A DNA stretch of 30,196 nucleotides, from the NCBI GenBank assembly GCA_002506535.1, contig DAXT01000014.1, positions 1-30,196 on the forward strand. Direction: 5' to 3'. Each line of letters opens with the position of its first letter. Position 1 is the stretch's first letter. Source of the stretch: Methanothrix harundinacea. Its GTDB lineage: Archaea > Halobacteriota > Methanosarcinia > Methanotrichales > Methanotrichaceae. A program made the position numbers and the translations under genes. Shown piece after piece: positions 1 through 10,424 of the stretch. The notes under the pieces are model-generated. The model ran no database searches, was not told the origin of the DNA, and saw only the letters and a program-made list of their open reading frames with translations.

Positions 1-130
1 GGACCAGATGATCGATAAGCAGGACGAGACGACGGGAGAGGTCCGGGGGCTGCGGTCCGACATGAAGGGCAACATCGATATGCGGCTTGAGCGGATCGAG
101 ACGGCCCTGAAGGAGAAGGGGATCATCTGA
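1..130 (+). CDS. C-terminal tail of a coiled-coil protein (partial; probable paralogue of the next gene)
   Basis: The reading frame is open from the left edge (first full codon at base 2) to a TGA at 128-130, giving 42 residues of charged, helix-prone sequence. It contains DQMIDKQDETTGE, close to the DQMLDKQDTSI stretch in the coiled coil of the minus-strand gene that follows. Only 11 bases separate the two stop codons, so the genes converge. The shared motif suggests both belong to one family with an N-terminal acylphosphatase-like domain and a C-terminal coiled coil. That N-terminal part lies outside the window, so the assignment is inference. The heptad-like pattern of Ile, Leu and Met supports a helical tail. 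Confidence 0.65.
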   Translation, partial: DQMIDKQDETTGEVRGLRSDMKGNIDMRLERIETALKEKGII

Positions 131-141
131 GGGGCCGGGGC

Positions 142-771
142 TCAGGCCCCTCTCGCCCTCAGGTCTTCGATGGACGCCTTGATCTCGGCGATCTCCCGGC
201 TGAGCTCCTCGTACTTCTCCTCCAGGCTGCCGCTCTTGAGGATTGATATGATCTCTTCCCTCTCCCGGCGTGCCTCATATCGGGCAGTTGAGACCTCCTC
301 TTTTATTGCTACCATCTCGGAGGTGTCCTCTTTGATGTTCTTGAGGATAGATATTGAAGTGTCTTGTTTATCGAGCATCTGATCCTGCTTATCCAGCATC
401 ATGCACTGCTTTTCCAGCATCTTCTCTTGAGTCGTTTGGATCCGCAAGATGGCGGGTATGCCCTTGTTGAGCTGCTGGACCTGGATGATGTGCATGAAGT
501 CCGTCGTGGAGGCGATCCTGCCGTCGTACTCTTCGATGGTCACATCGGATACCTCGGCGTCTCCGGGCCTCTCTCTGGCGATGAGCTCTCGGAACGTGGC
601 GATCTGGTCGTCTTCCCCCTCCGCCATGACGGATACCACCTCCGATCCGCCGTCGGTCCTGTTGTAGGCGGCAAACCTCTCGATCCCCAGCTCCAGGGCG
701 AGGTCGAGGAGGAAGACCCGATAGCCGACGTCGTGGACCTTTTCTCCTTTAATCCTGGCTTTCAGCTTCAT
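142..771 (-). CDS. Acylphosphatase-domain protein with C-terminal coiled coil
   Basis: Residues 1-90 look like an acylphosphatase fold. VHDVGYR corresponds to the phosphate-binding VQGVGFR loop and keeps the catalytic Arg (Arg18). Asn37 in AAYNRTDGG sits where the catalytic Asn of the family lies, and the Arg-Asn spacing of 19 is normal. True acylphosphatases are about 90 residues long; this one continues for about 120 more. Those residues contain MLEKQ/MLDKQDQ repeats and a long Glu/Lys/Arg-rich coiled coil that probably oligomerises or binds a partner. The frame extends to a TTG at 780, but the ATG at 771 lies about 30 bases from the TATA box and begins the domain correctly, so I prefer it; the mRNA may be almost leaderless. 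Activity on acyl phosphates is plausible but not shown. Confidence 0.8.
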   Translation of the reverse strand: MKLKARIKGEKVHDVGYRVFLLDLALELGIERFAAYNRTDGGSEVVSVMAEGEDDQIATFRELIARERPGDAEVSDVTIEEYDGRIASTTDFMHIIQVQQLNKGIPAILRIQTTQEKMLEKQCMMLDKQDQMLDKQDTSISILKNIKEDTSEMVAIKEEVSTARYEARREREEIISILKSGSLEEKYEELSREIAEIKASIEDLRARGA

Positions 772-795
772 CCCATCCAAAAGAGGGGCTCTCCC

Positions 796-807
796 GATTT
801 ATAAATG
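796..807 (-). promoter_or_regulatory. TATA box for the acylphosphatase-like gene
   Basis: TTTATAAA at 798-805 is a near-perfect archaeal TATA element. Read on the minus strand it predicts transcription starting near 775, just before the ATG at 771. The element is symmetrical and could also fire rightwards, which would give the radical SAM gene a leader of nearly 500 C-rich bases. Confidence 0.6.
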
Positions 808-888
808 CTGGTGATGGATCGGCCCCATCTCCCCCCTCAGGCCGGGCTGGAGGGCGCGGCGCCGCGTCGGACCCCCCCCGCCTTTCCA

Positions 889-1090
889 GAGGACTCCTCC
901 CCTCCGCCAGCCCCTTTTCTCCTCCCCCCGCTCCTCGCGCCCCCGCCCCTCCTCCTCATCCTCCTCTCCTCTCTCCTTCTCCCTTCATCCCCGTCTCCCC
1001 ACCTCTACCCCTCCTGCGGCGCCCCTTCACCTCCTCCCTCCCCCCAGGCCTCCACCTCCACCTCCTCCCCCCCCACCACGCCGCCAGCCC
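889..1090. other. Long polypyrimidine (C/T) tract in an intergenic region
   Basis: For about 200 bases the plus strand is almost entirely C and T, with runs of six to eight C. The complementary strand carries many G runs of three or more. No reading frame here looks like a real protein: the plus frame gives only Pro/Leu/Ser low-complexity sequence, because C/T-only DNA cannot form stop codons. The whole 780-1320 gap holds no gene I can support. The tract could form triplex or G-quadruplex structures, or be a long untranslated leader. Confidence 0.6.
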
Positions 1091-1323
1091 GTCGGTCCGT
1101 CGGCCCACCGCATCTCCGGTCGGGAGTCGGGGATCCCCGAGATCGCCCCCTCCTCCCGCCACCCCTCCGGCGGCTCAGGCCACCGGCGCCAAGAGGAGAG
1201 GATGAAGTGGAGGGTTGGGAGCTGGAGCGGGAGGGGTACCTCCTCGGCGGAAGGGCGCCGGGAGGTCCGGAGAGCCGGAAAACTTTTAGTAGCTTGGAAT
1301 ATCTGGGGAAGATCGTGTCTTCC

Positions 1324-2475
1324 ATGAGGCCCTTCCACGTGATGATCATCCCCACCCTCGGCTGCCCCTCCAGCTGCAGCTACTGCTGGTCCTCCGACGA
1401 GAGGTCGCCGGTAATGACCGTCGAGACGGTGAGGGAGATCGCCCTCTGGCTCCAGACCTTCCGGGACGACCCCGTCACCTTCACCTTCCACGGTGGCGAG
1501 CCGCTCCTCGCCGGCCCCGACTTCTATCGGGAGGCCCTCGCCCTGATAACCGAAGGGCTCCGCCCCCGGAAGATCGCCTTCGCCCTCCAGACGAACCTCT
1601 GGAGGATGACCCCGGAGATGGCGCAGGTTCTGGCGGAGTACAAGATCCCCATCGGCTCCAGCCTCGACGGTCCGAGGGATTTGAACGACCTCCAGAGGTC
1701 GGCGGGCTACTTTGATAAGACGATGGCAGGCTATAAGGTGGCGAAAGACCACGGCCTCTCCGTCCAGTTCATCTGCACCTTTACCTCATACTCGATTGAC
1801 TTCAAGGAGGATATCTTCAACTTCTTTTTGGAGAACGGCCTGACCCTCAAGCTCCATCCAGCCCTCCCGTCCCTGAAGAGCGACGACCCCGAGAAGTGGG
1901 CCCTCTCCCCCCAGGAGTACGGGGAGCTGCTCGTCTACCTCCTGGACAGATACCTGGAGAATATGGAACATATCGAGGTCAGAAACATCAACGACCTCTG
2001 CCGGTGCGTCTTCACCGGCCGGGGGACGGTCTGCACCTACGTCGACTGCATGGAGGACACCTTCGCCGTCGGCCCCGACGGGACGATCTACCCCTGCTAT
2101 CGGTTCGTGGGGATGGAGGAGTGGGCGATGGGTAACGTCAGGGACCGGCCTACGGTGGCGGATCTCGCGAACTCTCACGCCGGATCGAGGATGCGCGCCT
2201 TCAAGACGATGGTCGACCGGGAGTGCAAAGGCTGCAGGCACATCAGGTACTGCAGGGGGGGATGCCCCTACAACGCCATCGCCCCCTCCGGCGGCGAACT
2301 ATCTGGGGTAGACCCCCACTGCGTCGCCTACAGGAGGATCTTCGACGAGATATCGGAGAGGTTCAATAAGGAGATCTTCGGGTCCATGGGGATGGGAACC
2401 TGCTCGATCCCGCAGGGACCCTCCGCCGGCAAGCCCGGGATGATGGCCCTGATCCAGAAGATAATATCAGGTTAG
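1324..2475 (+). CDS. Radical SAM/SPASM enzyme, probable peptide-modifying type
   Basis: The protein has 383 residues. Cys14, Cys18 and Cys21 in GCPSSCSYCW form the CxxxCxxC motif that binds the SAM-cleaving 4Fe-4S cluster, and FHGGEPLL is the usual GGEP SAM-binding motif. The last ~120 residues carry a SPASM-type set of cysteines (CTYVDC, IYPCYRF, ECKGC, RYCRGGC, PHC) for auxiliary clusters. This layout matches sulfatase-maturase-like and peptide-modifying radical SAM enzymes. From memory it resembles the methanogen Mhun_1560-type family, which is not checked. The frame is open back to 805, but that extension is low complexity. A GTG at 1315, six bases after GGGG, is an alternative start. No Cys-rich precursor peptide is visible on either side, so the substrate is unknown. 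Confidence 0.85.
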   Translation: MRPFHVMIIPTLGCPSSCSYCWSSDERSPVMTVETVREIALWLQTFRDDPVTFTFHGGEPLLAGPDFYREALALITEGLRPRKIAFALQTNLWRMTPEMAQVLAEYKIPIGSSLDGPRDLNDLQRSAGYFDKTMAGYKVAKDHGLSVQFICTFTSYSIDFKEDIFNFFLENGLTLKLHPALPSLKSDDPEKWALSPQEYGELLVYLLDRYLENMEHIEVRNINDLCRCVFTGRGTVCTYVDCMEDTFAVGPDGTIYPCYRFVGMEEWAMGNVRDRPTVADLANSHAGSRMRAFKTMVDRECKGCRHIRYCRGGCPYNAIAPSGGELSGVDPHCVAYRRIFDEISERFNKEIFGSMGMGTCSIPQGPSAGKPGMMALIQKIISG

Positions 2476-2501
2476 AATATGGTGGCATCGGGCCCATGAC
2501 C

Positions 2502-2552
2502 CCCCTCTCTCATCGAGAGGGGATTGGGAAGATGGATATCCCGCCGGGATAT
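2502..2552. terminator. Two hairpins between convergent genes
   Basis: CCCCTCTC (2502-2509) and GAGAGGGG (2515-2522) form an 8-bp stem with a 5-base loop. ATATCCC (2536-2542) and GGGATAT (2546-2552) form a 7-bp stem with a 3-base loop. Both lie between the stop of the radical SAM gene and the stop of the antiporter gene. They lack a T tract, so they may be mRNA 3'-end structures rather than true terminators. Confidence 0.4.
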
Positions 2553-2613
2553 ATCGAGACCTCCCAGAAGGCACCTCATGGGTGGGGGTCAGAAGCCGAT
2601 CGTTCAAGACGTT

Positions 2614-3534
2614 TCAGAGTATCGTCAGTATCGCCATGATCTCCAGGAAGTATATCGCCAGGAGCATCGACCCCTCAAACCGCGTTATCTTATTTCCCAG
2701 GACCATGAACCCCAAAAGGAGGCTCATCAGGACCACCACGGGGAGGGTGACGGAGACGAAGGGCTCGCTGACGGCGACGTCTCCCACCAGGGATGAGGCC
2801 CCGAGGATGATCAGGGCGTTGAAGGCGTTGGCCCCGATGATATCGCCCATGGCGATATCCCCCCGGCCGTTCTTGGCGGCGACGATCGCCGTCGAGACCT
2901 CCGGAAGTGACGTCCCCACGGCGAGGAGGATCACCGCCACCACCGCCTCGGAGATCCCGAGGGTCGCGGCGATATCCTGGATGGCTTCGATCATATATCT
3001 CGCCCCCACCGAGAGGATGACGACCCCTGCGATGAAGAGGGCGATCATCTTCGGCCTCAGATCCTCCATACCCTTCGAATCGTTCTTTCGGTGCTCCGAG
3101 ACCTCGTGATGGATGAAGGCGAGGTATATGGCTATTAGGAATATCCCCTCGACCCAGGTGATCCTGTAGTCCAAAAAGACGACGTATAGGGCCAGAACCG
3201 AGGCGAGGAGGAAGGAGAGGTCTGTCTCCAGGATCTTACGGTCTATATATATCCCGTAGAGGACCGCCGCCGCCCCCAGGGCGAGGCCGGTATTCGCCAG
3301 GATCGACCCCAGGACGTTCCCGGCGGCGATCTCGGGCCTCCCGCCGTCGACGAGCATCGCTGTCATAGAGGTCGAGAACTCTGGGAGGGCTGTCCCGAAG
3401 GCGACGACCGTCGCCCCTATGACGAACTCGGATATCCCCAGGACCTTGGCGAAGTGGACGGCGCTCTCGGTGATCGCCTTCGCTCCGTAGTAGAGGGCGA
3501 CCAGGCTCCCGGCGAAGATCAGAAACTCCAGCAA
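2614..3534 (-). CDS. Calcium/cation antiporter, CaCA family (YrbG-like)
   Basis: This is an integral membrane protein of about 306 residues with roughly ten hydrophobic segments. It contains both inverted alpha-repeats of the CaCA superfamily: VVAFGTALPEFSTS followed by GNVLGSILANT in the first half, and LLAVGTSLPEVSTA followed by GDIIGANAFN in the second. The acidic residues in GTALPE/GTSLPE and the Asn residues line the ion site in the family, which exchanges Ca2+ (or Na+/H+ coupled cations) across the cytoplasmic membrane. The frame extends to an ATG at 3585. I prefer the TTG at 3534 because GGAGGCGG lies just before it and a TTAATTAAT TATA-like element lies further upstream, at about 3567-3575. 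The specific ion pair cannot be read from the sequence. Confidence 0.88.
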   Translation of the reverse strand: MLEFLIFAGSLVALYYGAKAITESAVHFAKVLGISEFVIGATVVAFGTALPEFSTSMTAMLVDGGRPEIAAGNVLGSILANTGLALGAAAVLYGIYIDRKILETDLSFLLASVLALYVVFLDYRITWVEGIFLIAIYLAFIHHEVSEHRKNDSKGMEDLRPKMIALFIAGVVILSVGARYMIEAIQDIAATLGISEAVVAVILLAVGTSLPEVSTAIVAAKNGRGDIAMGDIIGANAFNALIILGASSLVGDVAVSEPFVSVTLPVVVLMSLLLGFMVLGNKITRFEGSMLLAIYFLEIMAILTIL

Positions 3535-3716
3535 TAAACCCGCCTCCGTAGCCCCCTGGCGTTCCTCATTAATTAACCAATCCATATCCGACCGCCCTGG
3601 AGAGGTACTGGGCCGGATCGGGCCGAAAGCCCGCAGTCGGCCGCCGTAATTCGGGGAGGAGAGGATAATAGGCGTTGAATAGGTATATTAATGAGAAGAT
3701 ACAAAGGATTTCCCGG

Positions 3717-3725
3717 TTATATATC
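3717..3725 (+). promoter_or_regulatory. TATA box of the smc operon
   Basis: TTATATATC is a strong archaeal TATA box, predicting a start near 3748 and a leader of about 75 bases before the smc start at 3825. It lies inside the open frame upstream of smc, which argues that this extension is not translated. The rest of 3586-3824 shows no gene. Confidence 0.6.
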
Positions 3726-3824
3726 GACCAGGGGGTTCTCGGGGAGATAGAGGCCCTGAGATCATCGGGCCGGGGGGTTTATCACCTCTCCGGACGCCGA
3801 TCGGAGTGGCAAAGGTGGTCGCCG

Positions 3825-7336
<3,512 letters not shown>

Positions 7337-7340
<4 letters not shown>

Positions 7341-8038
7341 GCGAAGTCGATGTAATGGAGGCTCCTGAGACCTTCGGCATGGAGCCGGATCCTGTCCAGG
7401 TCCTTCTCGACCTGGCGAAGAAGGGCGAGATAGACCCCTGGGACGTGGACCTCTCCTCTGTGACGGAGAAGTTTCTGGAGAGGATCGAGGCGCTGGGGGA
7501 TAGAGACCTTCCCGCCCTGGGGAGGACCCTCCTCTACGCCAGCATACTCCTGCGGATGAAGTCCGACTCCATCGAGGAGGGGGAAGACGAGCCGGAGGAG
7601 CTCTTTGAAGAGTTCGACGAGGGGCCTGTATACAGGCGGCGGCTCGTCGAGGGGCTTCCGGCCCCCCCAATCAGGAGGATAACGAGGAGGCCCGTCACCC
7701 TGGAGGAGCTGATAGCAGAGCTCCAGAGGGCCGAGGCCGTCGCCGAGAGGAAGGTCGCAAGGTCGAGGGAGCGGCCGGAGCCGACGGTGGAGGAGGCGGT
7801 GGAGAGGGCCCACGATGAGGGGATCGAGGAACGGATCCTCACTCTCCGGGCGGCGATCTTCGAGGGGCTCGAAAGAGCGGATCGGATCCCCTTCTCCGAG
7901 GTCGGAGGCGATGTATTGAGTTACGTCTCACTCCTCTTCATGGCCGGGAGGAGGGAGGTCTGGATCGAGCAGGAGAGGCTCTTTGAAGAGCTTTATATAA
8001 CGCGCCACCCCGGAGGCCCCGGAGAGCCGCTCTCATGA
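7337..8038 (+). CDS. scpA: Segregation and condensation protein A (kleisin)
   Basis: The 233-residue protein begins with a ScpA-type N-terminal helix region: PVQVLLDLAKKGEIDPWDVDL, then FLERIEAL and YASILLRMKSD, which in this family binds the neck of Smc. An acidic linker (about 75-95) follows. The C-terminal 70 residues, with SEVGGDVLSYVSLLFMA, form the winged-helix end that contacts the Smc head. It closes the Smc ring and carries ScpB. Translation appears to start at a TTG overlapping the smc TGA (TTGA), so production is coupled to Smc. scpB follows after 12 bases. Confidence 0.93.
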
Positions 8039-8050
8039 GGTGGATATAGT

Positions 8051-9115
8051 TTGGTGGTCGAGGAGGGCGGGTCCGCGGACGAAGCGGCGGTGGTGGAGGC
8101 GGCGCTCTTTGCGGCGGGCCGTCCCCTATCGGCGGCCGAGATAGCGGAGGCGACGGACCTTCCTGCAAGGGTGGTGAGGAGCCTCGCCGATAAGCTAGTC
8201 CTCGACTACTCCGGAAGGGGTGGCGGGATCGAGGTCAGGGGGTTTGAAGACCGGTACGTGATGCAGGTCCGGTCCCATCTGGCGGAGAGGGTGAAGAAGG
8301 TCGGCCCCAAAGAGATCGAGGCCCCTCTCCTTCGGACCCTCGCCATCATCGCCCGCCACCAGCCCCTCCCCCAGAGCGAGCTGGCCAGAATGAGGGGGAA
8401 CAAGAGCTACTCCCACGTCAAGGAGCTGGAGGATCGGGGGCTGATCCGGGCCGAGAAGGACGGGAGGACGAAGCTGCTCACCACCACCAAGAGCTTCGCC
8501 GAGTACTTCGGCCTCGACTTCGACGACCCCGACTTCGTCAAGAGGGCGATGGAGGAGAATAAGAGGCTCGCTGTCACCCCCATGTACAGAAGCCTCGCCG
8601 AGAGGATGGGCCTTGATTTTTCTGTCGTCAACCCCTACAAACCCTACAAGAACGACATCCAGAAGATGAAGAGGCTCGACCTTCTGGTCATAGCCCCCGG
8701 CTACCTGGACCGGGCGAGGGAAAACTACTCGGGGGAGGTGATCGAGGCGGGGATCAGGACCTTCACCCAGCTGAAGGAGAGCATAGATCTGATCGCCGAG
8801 ATGTCGGGGGGGTCAGACCCCGCAAAGACCGCCTCCCTCATGGAGGAGATCGACTCCCTCCTGGCGGGTTACCGGGAGCGGGCCAGGGGCGCAAAGCCGA
8901 TCAACCCCCTCTCGCCGATGATCGAGGAGATCGCCCTGGAGATGGGGATCCCCACCGGCGAGAACGGAATCTCCGCCGCCCCCGACTACGCTGGTATCGA
9001 GGCCGAGATCCAGGTCCCAACCCACCAGCCTTACGAGATGGAGATCCTCGAGAGGATCATGGAGCGTTACGAGGCTATCTTGAATGGGTTGACGGAAGAT
9101 GAAGATTCGAGATAG
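8051..9115 (+). CDS. scpB: Segregation and condensation protein B with long C-terminal extension
   Basis: Residues 1-165 match ScpB: a first winged helix (VVEAALFAAGRPLSAAEIAE) and a second (LLRTLAIIARHQPLPQSELA, then VKELEDRGLI and LLTTTKSFAEYFGL). ScpB dimers bind the ScpA linker and regulate the Smc complex. Bacterial ScpB is about 180-200 residues; this protein has 354. The extra ~180 residues are mostly helical and charged, with ALEMGIP and EILERIMERYEAIL near the end, and I recognise no domain in them. The TTG at 8051 follows GAGGTGG (8036-8042) at normal SD spacing. The next gene begins immediately after the stop. Confidence 0.9.
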   Translation: MVVEEGGSADEAAVVEAALFAAGRPLSAAEIAEATDLPARVVRSLADKLVLDYSGRGGGIEVRGFEDRYVMQVRSHLAERVKKVGPKEIEAPLLRTLAIIARHQPLPQSELARMRGNKSYSHVKELEDRGLIRAEKDGRTKLLTTTKSFAEYFGLDFDDPDFVKRAMEENKRLAVTPMYRSLAERMGLDFSVVNPYKPYKNDIQKMKRLDLLVIAPGYLDRARENYSGEVIEAGIRTFTQLKESIDLIAEMSGGSDPAKTASLMEEIDSLLAGYRERARGAKPINPLSPMIEEIALEMGIPTGENGISAAPDYAGIEAEIQVPTHQPYEMEILERIMERYEAILNGLTEDEDSR

Positions 9116-9562
9116 ATGTGGGGGATGGAGAAGAAGAGGCGGATGAGTAAGAAGAGGCTGATCAAGATGGTCGAAGAGAAGGGAGACGGGACGAAGTGCG
9201 GACGTTGCGGCCGTGAATATCCGGAGGATGACCTCATCGAGGAGGCCGGGGGCCTGATCTGCGAGAACTGCTACATCTCCGCCCACTCGAGGATCAAGGT
9301 CTGCGACCCCTGGGCCGTCCGGTCCAAGAAGATCCTCCGGGAGAGGGCTGGGCTCGTCGGGGCCGAGGGTCTGACCGACTCCCAGAGGGATATCTACGAC
9401 TTCATCGTCTCGGGAGGCGGGGCGACGAGGGAGGAGATCGCGCTCCGGTTCGAAATTCCGGCGGAGGAGCTGGAGAACGAGTTTGCGATCCTGCGCCACT
9501 GCGAGCTCGTCAAGGGGCAGAAGAGGGCAGACGGAGTCTACATCGTACCCTTCGAGGATTGA
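9116..9562 (+). CDS. Zinc-ribbon plus winged-helix protein in the smc-scpAB cluster
   Basis: The protein has 148 residues. After a Lys/Arg-rich start there is a zinc ribbon, CGRCGREYPEDD then LICENC (two CxxC pairs). A winged-helix-like domain follows in the last ~65 residues (TDSQRDIYDFI, TREEIALRF, LRHCELVKG, GVYIVPFED). It probably binds DNA or a protein partner. The ATG abuts the scpB stop (TAGATG), so it is likely in the same transcript. The ATG at 9143, after GGAGAAG, is another possible start. A role with Smc-ScpAB is suggested by position only; it could equally be an unrelated regulator. Confidence 0.75.
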   Translation: MWGMEKKRRMSKKRLIKMVEEKGDGTKCGRCGREYPEDDLIEEAGGLICENCYISAHSRIKVCDPWAVRSKKILRERAGLVGAEGLTDSQRDIYDFIVSGGGATREEIALRFEIPAEELENEFAILRHCELVKGQKRADGVYIVPFED

Positions 9563-9599
9563 GGAACCTCCCGGGGACGCAGATCCGGAGGTGGTCCTG

Positions 9600-10415
9600 A
9601 TGGAGATAGAGGTTCTGGAAGGGCTTTCGGCCTGGTTTTCCGGATACGTCCAGACCTTCAAGACCGGCGACTTCGACGCTGACAGAAACATAATCCTCAA
9701 AGAGGGTCACACCGCCCGCGTCCGCCGGGAGATCCGGGAGTTCGGCGAATCCCTCGGCCTTCCCGGAGAGGACCTGCGCCTGGCGGAGGCCGCGTCCCTC
9801 CTTCACGACGTAGGCCGCTTCCCCCAGTACGCTTTGTACAAAACCTTCTCCGACCGGCGATCCTGCGACCACGCCGCCTTCTCCGTCCAGGTCCTCAGAG
9901 ATGAGGGGGTCCTCGACGACCTGGATCCGCGGGAGCGAGACCTCATCGTCAAGGTGGTATCATATCACAACCGTGCCTCCATCCCCCAGGAGGAGCCGGA
10001 CGGCCGGTGCATCTTCTTCTCCAAGCTCCTGCGGGATGCGGACAAGCTGGACGTCTGGTCCCTCCTCCTCGACTACTACCACCGGCGGGCTTGTGAAGGG
10101 TACCGGAACGAGGCTCTAGAACTGGACCTCCCCGATGGCCCGGAGATCTCGGAAGAGGTCTGTCGGTCCCTCTTGGCCGGAGAGATCGTGAAGGTGAAGG
10201 ACCTTTTCAGCCAGAACGACTTCAAGCTCCTCCAGGCGAGCTGGATCTTCGACCTCAATTTTCGGCCAGCCCTGGTGGCCGTCAGGGATAGGGGCTACCT
10301 CAAACGGACCCGGGAGCGTCTCCCCCGCTCCGAAGAGGTAAACCGGATCTTCGAGCTCCTCGAATCCCGCCTAGAAGAGAGGATCAAGGCCGAGAGGACC
10401 CAGGGTCCGGATTGA
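9600..10415 (+). CDS. HD-domain metal-dependent phosphohydrolase
   Basis: The 271-residue protein has a complete HD set: His37 (KEGHTARV), His69-Asp70 (SLLHDVGR) and Asp148 (LRDADKLDVW), with additional His91 and His123 that could complete a two-metal site. HD enzymes of this form hydrolyse phosphate esters of nucleotides or related small molecules; the substrate here is unknown. The start at 9600 is set by GGAGGTGGT a few bases upstream, whereas the open frame back to 9483 overlaps the previous gene. It follows the zinc-ribbon gene by 37 bases and may be the last gene of the smc operon. Its stop lies 9 bases from the stop of the convergent GH15 gene. Confidence 0.85.
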   Translation: MEIEVLEGLSAWFSGYVQTFKTGDFDADRNIILKEGHTARVRREIREFGESLGLPGEDLRLAEAASLLHDVGRFPQYALYKTFSDRRSCDHAAFSVQVLRDEGVLDDLDPRERDLIVKVVSYHNRASIPQEEPDGRCIFFSKLLRDADKLDVWSLLLDYYHRRACEGYRNEALELDLPDGPEISEEVCRSLLAGEIVKVKDLFSQNDFKLLQASWIFDLNFRPALVAVRDRGYLKRTRERLPRSEEVNRIFELLESRLEERIKAERTQGPD

Positions 10416-10424
10416 TGGACGATA

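Noticed and set aside
805..1323. Proline/leucine/serine-rich N-terminal extension of the radical SAM frame
   Set aside because: It is a by-product of C/T-only DNA that cannot form stops. It has no domain, and good starts with SD-like sequence exist at 1315/1324.
3675..3824. 50-residue N-terminal extension of Smc
   Set aside because: It contains the TATA box at 3717-3725, and the conserved Smc N-terminus begins at 3825.
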